64,000 nt of DNA from Chloroflexota bacterium. GTDB taxonomy: Bacteria; Chloroflexota; Anaerolineae; UBA2200; JACIWT01. This document shows, in pieces, positions 47,284 through 56,973 of this stretch (positions within the stretch are counted from its first letter, which is position 1; the number at the start of each line of letters is the position of its first letter). The position numbers and the translations under genes were made by a program. Where the stretch lies: contig JACIWT010000002.1 in the NCBI GenBank assembly GCA_014360825.1, forward strand, positions 140,782 through 204,781, given 5' to 3'. Below the pieces are notes generated by a model. It saw nothing but the letters and a program-made list of their open reading frames with translations, made no database searches and was not told the DNA's origin.

Positions 47284-48171
47284 ATGAAGATCGCCTACTT
47301 TCCTGGTTGTACGCTGCACGAGAAGGCAGCGGGTTTTGATATCTCGGCGCGAGAAGCCATGGCCGCGCTGGGTGTCGAATTGGTGGAAATGTCCGGCTGG
47401 GGTTGCTGCGGGGCCACCTACCCTCTTTCAAGCGAGAACCTGTTGGAGTTCACGGCCAACGCTCGCAACCTCGCCAACGCCCGCAAACAGGGTGAGGAAC
47501 TCGCCGTCGCCTGCGCTACCTGCTACAACGTTCTGAAACGCACCAATTATTTCCTTGCACACGACACAGAGGCGCGAGATAAAATCAACCTCTTCATCGA
47601 GGAGGAATACGCCGGCGACTTGGCTGTGATCCATTTATTGGAGATCATCCGCGATCGCATCGGATTCGACGCCGTGCGCGAACGGGTGATGCGGCCACTG
47701 ACTGGGCTCAAGGTAGCCGCTTATTACGGGTGTTTGTTACTCCGTCCATTCGCCGAAATCGGCTTGGATGATCCGGAAAAGCCCCGCGTCCTGGAAGACC
47801 TAATGGCTGCGCTGGGCGCAGAAGCGGTGTTTTTCCCGCATCGCAGCGAATGCTGCGGTTCTTACATAGCAGTCAAATCAGCGGAGGCAGCGTTGATGCC
47901 CTCCTACACCATCCTCTCGGCAGCAGAGCGTGCCGGGGCAGATCTCATAGTCACCAGTTGCCCGCTTTGTCAGTTTAACCTCGACCGTCGCCAGTCCGAG
48001 ATGCAGCGGAGATATTCCGGCTTCAGGCCACTGCCAGTGCTGTATTTTACCCAATTGCTCGGTATCGCCCTGGGGCTGGATGCAGGCAAGTATGGACTGG
48101 ACAAACTCTATGTGGACCCGCAGCCGATCTTACGCGAGAGGGGTTTTCTCCTGCAGGAGGTTCCCGCGTGA
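47284..48171 (+). CDS. hdrB: HdrB-like CCG-domain protein
   Basis: 295 residues from the ATG at 47284; an earlier in-frame start at 47212 would overlap hdrC. Two CCG (cysteine-rich) domains are present: first GCTLHE, GWGCCGATYP and CATCYNVLK; second YYGCLLLRP, ECCGSYIAVKS and CPLCQFNLD. In HdrB these bind the two unusual [4Fe-4S] clusters that reduce the heterodisulfide. Here the substrate may be another disulfide, or the subunit may only pass electrons to the fumarate reductase subunits encoded downstream, as in the fused TfrB of methanogens. Confidence 0.92.
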   Translation: MKIAYFPGCTLHEKAAGFDISAREAMAALGVELVEMSGWGCCGATYPLSSENLLEFTANARNLANARKQGEELAVACATCYNVLKRTNYFLAHDTEARDKINLFIEEEYAGDLAVIHLLEIIRDRIGFDAVRERVMRPLTGLKVAAYYGCLLLRPFAEIGLDDPEKPRVLEDLMAALGAEAVFFPHRSECCGSYIAVKSAEAALMPSYTILSAAERAGADLIVTSCPLCQFNLDRRQSEMQRRYSGFRPLPVLYFTQLLGIALGLDAGKYGLDKLYVDPQPILRERGFLLQEVPA

Positions 48172-49505
48172 ATAGCACTCGGGCGCTCGTCATCGGCGCT
48201 GGTATCGCTGGCATCCAGGCGGCACTGGACATCGCCAATTCCGGCTACGAGGTCGTGCTGGTCGAACGACTCCCCTCCATTGGCGGGCGCATGGCCCAAT
48301 TCTCCGAGACTTTTCCCACCTTGGATTGTGCGCAGTGCATTCTGACCCCGCGCACGGTCGAAGTTGGCCGCCACGAAAACATCCATCTGTTGACCTACGC
48401 AGAGGTCGAGTCGGTGAGGGGAGATATAGGCGATTTCTCGGTGCGAATCCGCCGTCATCCGGCCTATGTGGACTGGAGCAAGTGCACTGGCTGTGGCCTA
48501 TGCCAGGAGAAATGCCCCAAGCGCGTGCCGTCGGAATTCGAGGGGCAGATGGGCACACGCAAGGCTATCTACACCTTGTCGCCTCAGGCGGTCCCCAATA
48601 AACCAGTCATTGATCGTGACAATTGCATCTACTTTGAACGCGGCAAGTGCCAGGCTTGTGTGAAGTTCTGCCCCGTCGGCGCGATTGACTGGGATCAAAG
48701 AGAGCAAGTGATAGAGGAGCGCGTTGGCGCGATTATCGTGGCCACCGGCTACGATCTCTACCCGCTGGCTGATCTGAAAGAATACGGCTGCGGCGAGGTC
48801 CCTGATGTGATCAGCGGCCTCCAGTTCGAGCGTTTGCTCTCCGCCTCTGGTCCCACGGCGGGCGAAGTCAGGCGGCCCTCCGACGGCAAGGTGCCCCGGG
48901 AAGTCGTCTTTGTGCAGTGCGCTGGCTCCCGGGACCCCGAAACCGGTGTGCCATACTGCTCCAAATTCTGTTGTATGTACACCGCGAAACATGCCATGCT
49001 CTACAAACATAAGGTGCACGATGGACAGGCTTATGTGTTTTACATTGACATTCGCGCGGCGGGTAAAGGCTACGAGGAATTCATCCGCAGGGCAATGGAA
49101 GAGGATCGCGTGCTCTACCTGCGTGGCAAAGTGAGCAAGATATTCCGTGACGGCGACAGAGTGATGGTATGGGGTGTGGACACGCTCAGTGGGCAGAGTG
49201 TAGAGATTGCTGCCGACTTGGTCGTATTGGCAACGGCCACCGTGCCATCGTCAGGCACGGCGGAACTGGCGAAGTTGCTTCATCTCGAGGCCGATGATTG
49301 CGGCTTTTTAATCGAAGCCGACGCCAATTTACGTCCATTAGAGACTTCGCGCCCTGGCGTTTTCTTGGCGGGAGCGGTGCAGGGACCAAAAGACATTCCC
49401 GAGGCCGTGGCCCAGGCCAGCGGTGCGGCGGCTAAGGTGCTGACATTATTTGGGCAATGGTGCGCCCAAGAGTCCATTCCTGAGGCCGCCCTCGCCTCCA
49501 CGTGA
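48168..49505 (+). CDS. hdrA: HdrA-like flavoprotein 1 (with inserted ferredoxin)
   Basis: 445 residues, GTG start overlapping hdrB by 4 bp. FAD-binding Rossmann motif GAGIAGIQAALDIANSG at the very N-terminus, an HdrA-specific segment (FPTLDCAQCILTPRTVEVGRHEN in part), an inserted two-cluster ferredoxin region (CTGCGLCQEKCP about 105-116; CQACVKFCP about 162-170) and the PYCSKFCCMYTAKHA motif typical of HdrA. It lacks the N-terminal CHCG domain and the C-terminal ferredoxin; both are found in the next gene, so the two HdrA proteins complement each other. Confidence 0.9.
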   Translation: MNSTRALVIGAGIAGIQAALDIANSGYEVVLVERLPSIGGRMAQFSETFPTLDCAQCILTPRTVEVGRHENIHLLTYAEVESVRGDIGDFSVRIRRHPAYVDWSKCTGCGLCQEKCPKRVPSEFEGQMGTRKAIYTLSPQAVPNKPVIDRDNCIYFERGKCQACVKFCPVGAIDWDQREQVIEERVGAIIVATGYDLYPLADLKEYGCGEVPDVISGLQFERLLSASGPTAGEVRRPSDGKVPREVVFVQCAGSRDPETGVPYCSKFCCMYTAKHAMLYKHKVHDGQAYVFYIDIRAAGKGYEEFIRRAMEEDRVLYLRGKVSKIFRDGDRVMVWGVDTLSGQSVEIAADLVVLATATVPSSGTAELAKLLHLEADDCGFLIEADANLRPLETSRPGVFLAGAVQGPKDIPEAVAQASGAAAKVLTLFGQWCAQESIPEAALAST

Positions 49506-49534
49506 CGAGGGCTTGTGAACTCATAGAGGGTAAC

Positions 49535-51241
49535 ATGAAACGCATCGGTGTTTTCATCTGCCATTGTGGGACCAACATTGCTGGCACGGTGGATGTGCAG
49601 CAAGTGGCCGAGGCTCTCCGGGACTATCCCGGAGTTGTATACGCCATAGATTACAAGTATATGTGTTCGGATCCGGGTCAGAACCTGATCCGAGAGGCCA
49701 TCACCCAGCATTCGCTCGACAGCGTCGTGGTGGCGGCCTGCTCCCCCACCATGCATGAGACCACCTTCCGTCGTGCCGTAGCCAACGCGGGACTAAACCC
49801 TTACCAATGCGAGATTGCTAATATCCGTGAACAATGCAGTTGGGTGCACCAGGGTGACCAGAAGAGTGCTACGACAAAGGCTATTGAGATCATCCGGACT
49901 ATGGTGGAGAAGGTGCGTCGCAACGAGGATCTGGAACCTCTGGCGATGCCGCTGGTCAAGCGGGCACTTGTCGTAGGTGGGGGGATTGCTGGCTTGCAGG
50001 CTGCCTTGGATATCGCCGATGGTGGGTATGAGGTCATCCTAGTGGAACGGGAGCCCACTTTAGGTGGGCATATGGCTCATCTGTCCGGTACTTATCTGAA
50101 CTTCGATTCCTCATCCGAACTGCTGGCCGACCGGTTGGATCGTGTCCGTTCTCACCGCCGCATCCGTACCCTGGTCGAGTCCGAGGTCGTGGAAGTGAAC
50201 GGCTACGTGGGCAACTTTGAGGCGCGGATACGCACACGAAGGGGCGAGATAAAGGAGGAGGTGGGCGCAATTGTAGTGGCTACGGGCTACAGCCTCTTGC
50301 CAATGAGCCGCTTGCCAGAGTATGGTGGGGGGGCGGTGCCCGATGTGATAGATGGACTCCAGTTGGAGGCCATGCTTGCATCCGAAGGACCTACGGGTGG
50401 CAGGGTGGTGCGCCCATCCGACGGCAAAGTGCCCCAGCAGGTCGTTTGGGTCCAGTGTGCTGGTTCCCGCGATCCCGAACACAACATGCCCTACTGTTCG
50501 AAAATCTGCTGTATGTACGTGGCCAAGCAGGCGATGATGTACAAAAAGCAGGTGCCCGAGGGCCAGGCCTATGTGTTTTACATTGACATCCGCTCAGCAG
50601 GTAAGGGATATGAGGAATTCGTGCAATGTGCCCAGGAGGAATACGGCGTACTGTATCTACGGGGCAAGGTAGCCAAAATCTTCCGCGACGGCGAGAAAGT
50701 AGCAGTATGGGGCACCGACACCCTGAGTGGACATAACATTGAGATCGAAGCCGACCTGGTAGTGCTGGCCACAGCAGTGGTGCCCCGCGAGGATGCATTT
50801 GAATTGGGCCAGCGGTTGCGCATCAGCACGGACGCTTATGGCTTCTTCAGCGAGGCGCATCCCAAGTTGCGACCTGTGGAGAGCCTAACTGCGGGCATTT
50901 ACTTGGCTGGCGCAGCCCAAGCCCCGCGGGATATCCCGGAAACCGTGGCCCAGGCCAGCGGTGCGGCAGCGAAAGTGCTCTCCCTCTTCTCCCATAAGGA
51001 AATCGTGGCCGAGCCAACGGTCGCTTACGTGGCGGCTGACATGTGCGCAGGCTGTGGCATTTGTGTCAGCGCTTGCCCTTATGAAGCACGAACTATCAAC
51101 CCGGTTACGAATGTGGCCGTGGTGAACGCCGCGCTTTGCCAGGGTTGTGGAGCCTGTGTGATGGCTTGCCCGAACAAAGCGTGCTCAGTGCACAACTTTG
51201 CACCGGAACAGATGTTGGCCATGGTAGAGGCAGTACTATAG
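49535..51241 (+). CDS. hdrA: HdrA-like flavoprotein 2 (with N- and C-terminal clusters)
   Basis: 568 residues from the ATG at 49535, whose N-terminus KRIGVFICHCGTNIAGTVDV is the canonical HdrA start; an in-frame GTG at 49502 overlaps the previous stop. N-terminal [4Fe-4S] domain with CHCG and the CSPTMHE segment, FAD domain (GGGIAGLQAALDIADGG), PYCSKICCMYVAKQA, and a C-terminal 2x[4Fe-4S] ferredoxin (CAGCGICVSACP, CQGCGACVMACP). The inserted ferredoxin region of HdrA1 is missing. In electron-bifurcating HdrABC complexes the HdrA FAD splits electrons between HdrB and ferredoxin. Confidence 0.92.
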   Translation: MKRIGVFICHCGTNIAGTVDVQQVAEALRDYPGVVYAIDYKYMCSDPGQNLIREAITQHSLDSVVVAACSPTMHETTFRRAVANAGLNPYQCEIANIREQCSWVHQGDQKSATTKAIEIIRTMVEKVRRNEDLEPLAMPLVKRALVVGGGIAGLQAALDIADGGYEVILVEREPTLGGHMAHLSGTYLNFDSSSELLADRLDRVRSHRRIRTLVESEVVEVNGYVGNFEARIRTRRGEIKEEVGAIVVATGYSLLPMSRLPEYGGGAVPDVIDGLQLEAMLASEGPTGGRVVRPSDGKVPQQVVWVQCAGSRDPEHNMPYCSKICCMYVAKQAMMYKKQVPEGQAYVFYIDIRSAGKGYEEFVQCAQEEYGVLYLRGKVAKIFRDGEKVAVWGTDTLSGHNIEIEADLVVLATAVVPREDAFELGQRLRISTDAYGFFSEAHPKLRPVESLTAGIYLAGAAQAPRDIPETVAQASGAAAKVLSLFSHKEIVAEPTVAYVAADMCAGCGICVSACPYEARTINPVTNVAVVNAALCQGCGACVMACPNKACSVHNFAPEQMLAMVEAVL

Positions 51242-51267
51242 TACTATTGAGGATAGCAGATATCTCT

Positions 51268-54200
51268 ATGAGCAACTCAGATCACTGCCCCAATCAGACG
51301 AGCAAATCCAATCCCATCGGTGCCGTCTTAGTTGTTGGTGGCGGCATTGCCGGCTTGCAAGCCTCCCGTGACCTAACTGAGGCAGGCTTCAAAGTGTACT
51401 TGGTGGAGGAAAAGCCAGCGCTTGGTGGCCTTGTGGCTCAATTCGATAAAACCTTTCCCACTAACACGAATGATTGTATCCTGTGCATCACGACGCCTAA
51501 ATTGACGGAGGTGGGGCGATACCACAACTGTTGGAACATCTACCATCGCAGTAAGCAATGCGCGATGACGCCCGAATTGCTGGAGACGGGCCGGCACATT
51601 GAAGTCATCACCGGTGCTTCGGTGGAGAGCATTTCAGGTGAGCCGGGCCACTTCAAAGTCCAGGTGCGTCAATTGCCACGCTTCGTGGACCCAACGAAAT
51701 GCGCATTTTGCGGGGATTGCAGCGCTGCCTGCCCAGTGGAAGTTCCGGATGAATTCAATGCGGGTCTGTCGAAGCATAAAGCCATCTACACGCTCTACCC
51801 TCAGGCCACGCCCGGTGCCTACACCATCCAAAAACGCGGCACCGCCCCCTGTCGCAACGCGTGCCCTATCCACCAGCGAGCCCAGGGATACATTGCCCTG
51901 ATCCGAGAGAAACGCTACGAAGACGCCTATCGTGCCATCAAGGAGGACAATCCCTTCCCCAGCGTCTGCGGCCGCATCTGCAACCACCGCTGCGAAGATG
52001 AGTGCACGCGCGGCCGCGTGGACGAACCGGTTTCCATTATGGCTCTCAAACGCTTTGTTGCCGACCAGATCTACGCGCGCGAACGGGCACCTGTGGAACC
52101 TGCCAAACGCACACGGCCAGAGCGTATTGCCGTCGTTGGTTCGGGACCAGCGGGACTGACGGCGGCCCAGGACCTGGTGCGGATGGGCTATGGTGTCACT
52201 GTTTTCGAAGCACTGCCTGTTGCTGGGGGCATGATGCGCGTGGGCGTGCCAGAGTACCGTTTGCCTCGCCAGATCGTTGAACGTGAAATACAAGATATCT
52301 TGGACCTGGGCGTTGAACTGAGACTCAACACCCGCGTGGAGGATGTGGAGTCGCTGTTCGCCGAAGGCTACAAAGCCGTTTTCCTGGCCATCGGGGCACA
52401 CCAGGGACGCAAACTCCCCATCCCTGGTGCGGACCTACCCGATGTTTGGCTTAACACCGACTTCCTGCGCCGAGTGGCACTGGGCGAAAAGATGGACCTC
52501 TCAGGCAGGCGTGTGCTCGTCTTAGGTGGCGGCAACGTTGCCATCGACGTGGCGCGGACGGCGGTGCGCTTCGGTGCAGCAGAAGTCAGCATGGCCTGCC
52601 TGGAAAGTTGCGAGATGCAACCCGCCCACCGCTGGGAGATCGAGGAGGCGCAGGCCGAAGGTGTGGTCATGTATAATGATCGCACTTTCAAAGAAATCCT
52701 CTCAGAGAACGGTCGCGTCACCGGGGTCCGGGTCTGGAACGTGCACTTCCGGGGTTTCACGCCGCAGGGCATTGATATGGATGAATTCCCGGAAACCGAA
52801 CACATCCTGCCCTGTGATCTGGTTATCTTTGCCATTGGCCAGGCTCCAGACACTGGTTTTCTCTCCGCCGACGGCGACATCAAAATCGGGCGTGGGCGCA
52901 CTATCCAGGTGGATGCGAACACATTGATGACCACCAGGCCCGGTGTATTTGCGGGTGGCGATGCTGTAACTGGAACCGCCTTTGTCGTTGAGGCCATTGC
53001 CGCCGGACATAAGGCCGCTCGTTCTATAGACCGCTATATCCGCGGCGAAGAGTTGGGGGCGAAGGAGCCCGTTCTTCAGCCCGTGGTCGAAATCACCGAG
53101 CAGGAACTGGCAGAGAAACTGGAAACTGGCCAGATTGTGAAACGTCCCAGGGTGGAAAAGCCGCAATTGCCTGTCTCTGAACGGGTGAGGGGCTTTGCTG
53201 AGGTCGATTTGGTGCTCACCGAGGAACAGGCCCTGGCCGAGGCCGAACGCTGTCTCTCCTGTGGCATCTGTTCAGAATGCCTGGAGTGCGTGTATGCCTG
53301 CAAGACGGGCGCGCCGATCCACGAGATGCAGGAGACTATCCGCGAATTCGAAGTGGGCGCAGTGGTACTCACTCCTGGCGCGGAACTCACCGACGCCTGG
53401 CTGACAGAAGAGTACGGCTTTGGACGCTGGCCTAATGTGCTGACTAGTATAGAGTTTGAGCGTCTGCTTTCACCAACAGGGCCGTACGGCGGCCGCATAC
53501 AACGCCCCTCGGATGGCAAGGAACCGCACAAGATAGCCTGGCTACAGTGCGTCGGCTCACGAGAGCCCCCTCCTGGACGCGAGTACTGCTCTTCAGTATG
53601 CTGTATGTCGGCCATCAAAGAAGCAATCTTGGCCAAAGAGTATCTCCCTGCTCTTGAGCCTTCCATTTTCTTCCGGGATATCCGCACTTTCGGCAAAGAT
53701 TTCGAGCGCTACTATGAGAATGCACGGAGGGATTATGGCATTCGTCCCATCCGTTGTTCTGCTTTCTCGCTCGAGGAAATGCCCGGGAACCACAATCTCC
53801 TGGTGCGTTACACAGACGAAATGGGGCAGACGCACGAGGAAGAGTTCGATCTGGCGGTACTTTCAGTCGGCTTTCAGTCGGACGAGAACAGGCGGTTGCT
53901 GGCAGAGCGGCTCGGTGTGAAACTCAATCAGTGGGGCTTTTGTGAGACTGGCGAATTCAGTCCCACCACTACTTCGCGCCCTGGGATTTTCGTCGCCGGG
54001 ACTTTCAAAGAGCCCAAAGACATCCCAGAGGCCATCGTCGAGGCTTCCAGTGCTGCGGCCGACGCCTCGCGCCTGCTGGCTGCTGCCCGGGGCACGCTAG
54101 TCGAGGCAAATGCTTATCCTCCTGAGCGCGATGTAACGGAGGAAGAGCCACGAGTGGGCGTGTTCATTTGCCACTGCGGCATCAATATCGGTGGGGTAGT

Positions 54201-55809
54201 CAATGTGACGGAGGTGGTGGAATACGCGGCCAAACTACCCGGTGTGGCCTATGCCGATCAAGACCTGTACGTCTGTTCCCAGGACAGTCGAAACAAGATT
54301 CGAGACAAGATCAAGGAGCACCATCTGAACCGCTTGGTCGTGGCCTCCTGCACGCCCCGCACCCATGAACCATTGTTCCGAGACACAATTCGCAGCGCGG
54401 GTCTCAACCCGTCTCTATTCGAGATGGCCAACATCCGTGAGCAAAGTTCCTGGGCTCATGAAGACACCCCGGGTACAGCCACAGAGAAGGCCAAGGAACT
54501 CGTGGCCATGGCCGTGGCCAAGGTCCGTGCTCTGCGGCCAGTACGGCGAACCAAGTTCGAACCAGTGCGTAGCGCCTTGGTCATAGGCGGGGGCATCGCT
54601 GGCATGACCGCGGCTCTTTCCATCGCTGAACAAGGATACCCAGTTCACCTGGTAGAACGCGAACCGGAGTTGGGTGGTCACTTGCGCCATGTCTACCACT
54701 CCTTAAATGGTGAAGACCCCCAGGCTCTCTTGCATCAAACCATAGCCAAGGTGTCCTCACACCCTCGCATTTCCGTGTACACGAGCGCGCGTGTAGAAAG
54801 CATTGGCGGTTACGCAGGCAGGTATGAGACCATCATTTCTGGGAATGGCGGACGCAGGGTGATAGAGCACGGTGCGATTGTAGTGGCAACCGGCGCGCAG
54901 GCGGCAGCCACCTCCGAATACCTGTACGGCCAGGATGAGCACGTGCTCACCCAAAGTGAACTTGAGGAACGGCTGGCAGCGGGCAACATCGAATTGCTAC
55001 CAGACAGCGATGTGGTGATGATACAATGCGTTGGCTCGCGGGATGAACGGCATCCCTATTGCAGTCGCATCTGCTGTGAGCAAGCAGTGAAGAACGCAAT
55101 CAAGATCAAGCAACATAGTCCCAAAACCAGTGTGTATATCCTGTACCGCGATATCAGCACCTATGGCTTCAAAGAGATATATTATCACCAGGCACAAGAG
55201 ATGGGCGTCGTTTTCATGCGCTACGAGCCGGAGGCCAAACCGCGCGTGTTTGTAGAGAATGGGCGGCTGTGTCTCGAGGCAAAGAGGCCCGGCTCGGACG
55301 ATAAGTGGATGCTGTATCCGCAGTACTTGATCTTGAGCACGGGCATTGTGCCCCATGACAACGAGGAACTGGCACGGCTGCTGAAAGTCCCGCTCAATCA
55401 GGATGGGTTTTTCCTGGAGGCCCATCCCAAATTGCGTCCATTGGATTTCGCTACCGATGGCATCTATCTGTGTGGCTTGGCCCACTCTCCACAGAGCATT
55501 AGCGAATCCATTGCTCAGGCCAATGGCGCCGCCCTGCGCGCGGTGAGATTGCTCTCGAAGGAGGCCATCGAGGCAGCGGTCTTCACGGCAACCGTGAACG
55601 AGCGATTGTGCGCTGGCTGCGGGCTCTGTGTGGCCCTTTGCCCATCCGGTGCACGCCGGTTGGACGAAGAGCGTCATGTGGCCGAAGTCATTGATGCCTT
55701 GTGTCAGGGCTGTGGAGCGTGCAGCACTGCTTGTCCGAATGGCGCAAGTCAACAATACGGCTTTGAAAAACGCGGTGAATTGGCTAAGATTGAGATGGCG
55801 CTTGGCTGA
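51268..55809 (+). CDS. HdrA-GltD-HdrA triple flavoprotein fusion
   Basis: 1513 residues from the ATG at 51268; an open frame reaching back to 51136 lies inside hdrA2 and is rejected. Domains in order: HdrA1-type FAD domain (GGGIAGLQASRDL, about 24-36); first cluster of the inserted ferredoxin (CAFCGDCSAACP, 145-156); a complete GltD/NfnB-like module (about 190-600) with its own Fe-S region (CRNACP, CGRICNHRCEDEC), FAD site GSGPAGLTAA (291-300), NAD(P)H site GGGNVAIDVA (420-429) and FAGGDAV; further cysteines (CLSCGICSECLECVYAC, 662-678); the rest of HdrA1 (to about 945); then a full HdrA2-type unit (CHCG about 968, second FAD site, CSRICCEQA, C-terminal ferredoxin pair). It thus repeats the adjacent hdrA1-hdrA2 pair in one chain with an NAD(P)H-oxidising module spliced in, and is the likely NAD(P)H entry point of the complex. 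Confidence 0.9.
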   Translation: MSNSDHCPNQTSKSNPIGAVLVVGGGIAGLQASRDLTEAGFKVYLVEEKPALGGLVAQFDKTFPTNTNDCILCITTPKLTEVGRYHNCWNIYHRSKQCAMTPELLETGRHIEVITGASVESISGEPGHFKVQVRQLPRFVDPTKCAFCGDCSAACPVEVPDEFNAGLSKHKAIYTLYPQATPGAYTIQKRGTAPCRNACPIHQRAQGYIALIREKRYEDAYRAIKEDNPFPSVCGRICNHRCEDECTRGRVDEPVSIMALKRFVADQIYARERAPVEPAKRTRPERIAVVGSGPAGLTAAQDLVRMGYGVTVFEALPVAGGMMRVGVPEYRLPRQIVEREIQDILDLGVELRLNTRVEDVESLFAEGYKAVFLAIGAHQGRKLPIPGADLPDVWLNTDFLRRVALGEKMDLSGRRVLVLGGGNVAIDVARTAVRFGAAEVSMACLESCEMQPAHRWEIEEAQAEGVVMYNDRTFKEILSENGRVTGVRVWNVHFRGFTPQGIDMDEFPETEHILPCDLVIFAIGQAPDTGFLSADGDIKIGRGRTIQVDANTLMTTRPGVFAGGDAVTGTAFVVEAIAAGHKAARSIDRYIRGEELGAKEPVLQPVVEITEQELAEKLETGQIVKRPRVEKPQLPVSERVRGFAEVDLVLTEEQALAEAERCLSCGICSECLECVYACKTGAPIHEMQETIREFEVGAVVLTPGAELTDAWLTEEYGFGRWPNVLTSIEFERLLSPTGPYGGRIQRPSDGKEPHKIAWLQCVGSREPPPGREYCSSVCCMSAIKEAILAKEYLPALEPSIFFRDIRTFGKDFERYYENARRDYGIRPIRCSAFSLEEMPGNHNLLVRYTDEMGQTHEEEFDLAVLSVGFQSDENRRLLAERLGVKLNQWGFCETGEFSPTTTSRPGIFVAGTFKEPKDIPEAIVEASSAAADASRLLAAARGTLVEANAYPPERDVTEEEPRVGVFICHCGINIGGVVNVTEVVEYAAKLPGVAYADQDLYVCSQDSRNKIRDKIKEHHLNRLVVASCTPRTHEPLFRDTIRSAGLNPSLFEMANIREQSSWAHEDTPGTATEKAKELVAMAVAKVRALRPVRRTKFEPVRSALVIGGGIAGMTAALSIAEQGYPVHLVEREPELGGHLRHVYHSLNGEDPQALLHQTIAKVSSHPRISVYTSARVESIGGYAGRYETIISGNGGRRVIEHGAIVVATGAQAAATSEYLYGQDEHVLTQSELEERLAAGNIELLPDSDVVMIQCVGSRDERHPYCSRICCEQAVKNAIKIKQHSPKTSVYILYRDISTYGFKEIYYHQAQEMGVVFMRYEPEAKPRVFVENGRLCLEAKRPGSDDKWMLYPQYLILSTGIVPHDNEELARLLKVPLNQDGFFLEAHPKLRPLDFATDGIYLCGLAHSPQSISESIAQANGAALRAVRLLSKEAIEAAVFTATVNERLCAGCGLCVALCPSGARRLDEERHVAEVIDALCQGCGACSTACPNGASQQYGFEKRGELAKIEMALG

Positions 55810-55861
55810 AGCGTTCGAGAAATTGGAAGCATCAAGCAATTGAAAAAAGGAGGGAAACACC

Positions 55862-56500
55862 ATGTTAGTGGGTGAAAGAATGACTCATAACCCAATCACA
55901 ATTCGTCCCGAAACCTCGATAGACGAGGCGCTACGCATCATCCGTGAGAACAAAGTGCGGCGGCTGCCAGTGCTAGACCGTAACAAGCGCCTGGTGGGCA
56001 TCGTCTCCGAGAAGGACTTGCTCTACGCCTCTCCATCGCCCGTGACTACTTTGAGCGTGTTCGAGTTGCACTATTTGTTGTCCAAACTCACAGTTGCCGA
56101 CATCATGAAGCGCGACGTCATCACCACCTGCGAGACCTGCCCCTTGGAAGAAGCAGCACGCCTCATGGTGGACAACAAGATCGGCTGTCTCCCCGTGATG
56201 CGTGATGGCAAACTCGTCGGCATCATCACCGAAACCGACATTTTCAAGATCCTAATCGAATTGCTCGGGGCCAGAGAGCAGGGCGTGCGGCTCACGCTTC
56301 TCGCTCCGGATCAAAGAGGGCAGTTGGCCGAACTCACTGCTGCCATCGCCAAGGCGGGAGGCAACATCGTCAGCCTCGGGACCTTCTTGGGCCAGGACCC
56401 CACCAACCGCCTCATCACGGTGAAAGTTCAAGACGTGCCACCGGAGAAACTCACGGCGGTGGTAGAGGAATTGGGCGGAAAAGTGGTGGATGTTCGCTAA
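55862..56500 (+). CDS. CBS-pair plus ACT domain protein
   Basis: 212 residues; AAAAAGGAGGG precedes the ATG. Two CBS domains (GERMTHNPITIRPETSIDEAL; DIMKRDVITTCETCPLEEAARLM, each closing with LVGI) are followed by an ACT-like domain (about 140-212, VRLTLLAPDQRGQLAELTAAIAKAGGNIVSLGTF split over the first strand and helix). This AcuB-like layout usually senses adenine nucleotides or other small ligands. Inside the Hdr operon it may adjust the electron-transfer complex to the energy state. Confidence 0.85.
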   Translation: MLVGERMTHNPITIRPETSIDEALRIIRENKVRRLPVLDRNKRLVGIVSEKDLLYASPSPVTTLSVFELHYLLSKLTVADIMKRDVITTCETCPLEEAARLMVDNKIGCLPVMRDGKLVGIITETDIFKILIELLGAREQGVRLTLLAPDQRGQLAELTAAIAKAGGNIVSLGTFLGQDPTNRLITVKVQDVPPEKLTAVVEELGGKVVDVR

Positions 56501-56547
56501 TTAATCCGGGGACAGCGTGGTCCCCTATCTGACAAGGGAGCGCTCGC

Positions 56548-56970
56548 GTGAACGAATTTGAACCGAGAATCATCGCCTTCCTGTGCAACTGGTGCACGTA
56601 CGCTGGCGCTGATCTGGCAGGCACTTCGCGCATCCAATATCCACCTAACATCCGCATCATCCGCCTGATGTGTAGTGGTGCGTTGGATACTGCCTACGTG
56701 TTAAAGGCCTTGCTGGAAGGCGCCGACGGTGTGCTCATCGGGGGTTGTCATCCCGGCGACTGCCACTATCAGAGCGGCAACTACAAAGCCCGCCGGCGTG
56801 TGGCCATTCTAAAGAACATTTTAGACCAGTTGGGGTTTGATGAAGACCGTGTTTGGTTGCGCTGGATCAGTGCCAGTGAGGGACAAAAATTCGCTGATAC
56901 CGTGAGGGAGATGGTGGCCGCTATCCAAGAGAAAGGTCCTAATCCTCTCCGAACGCTCTGGGGGATCTAA
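56548..56970 (+). CDS. mvhD: MvhD-like [2Fe-2S] protein
   Basis: 140 residues, GTG start. Cys13 and Cys16 (LCNWCTYAGAD), Cys42 (LMCSGALD), Cys67 and Cys72 (GGCHPGDCHY) fit the MvhD/FrhD family ([2Fe-2S]) that carries electrons from a hydrogenase or dehydrogenase into HdrA. No hydrogenase large or small subunit is in the window; the electron donor here would be the FrhB/FdhB-like protein or the GltD-like module. Confidence 0.92.
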   Translation: MNEFEPRIIAFLCNWCTYAGADLAGTSRIQYPPNIRIIRLMCSGALDTAYVLKALLEGADGVLIGGCHPGDCHYQSGNYKARRRVAILKNILDQLGFDEDRVWLRWISASEGQKFADTVREMVAAIQEKGPNPLRTLWGI

Positions 56971-56973
56971 ACT

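Noticed and set aside
51136-51267. Upstream extension of the HdrA fusion to 51136
   Set aside because: It lies out of frame inside the C-terminal ferredoxin of hdrA2; the HdrA domain starts only after the ATG at 51268.
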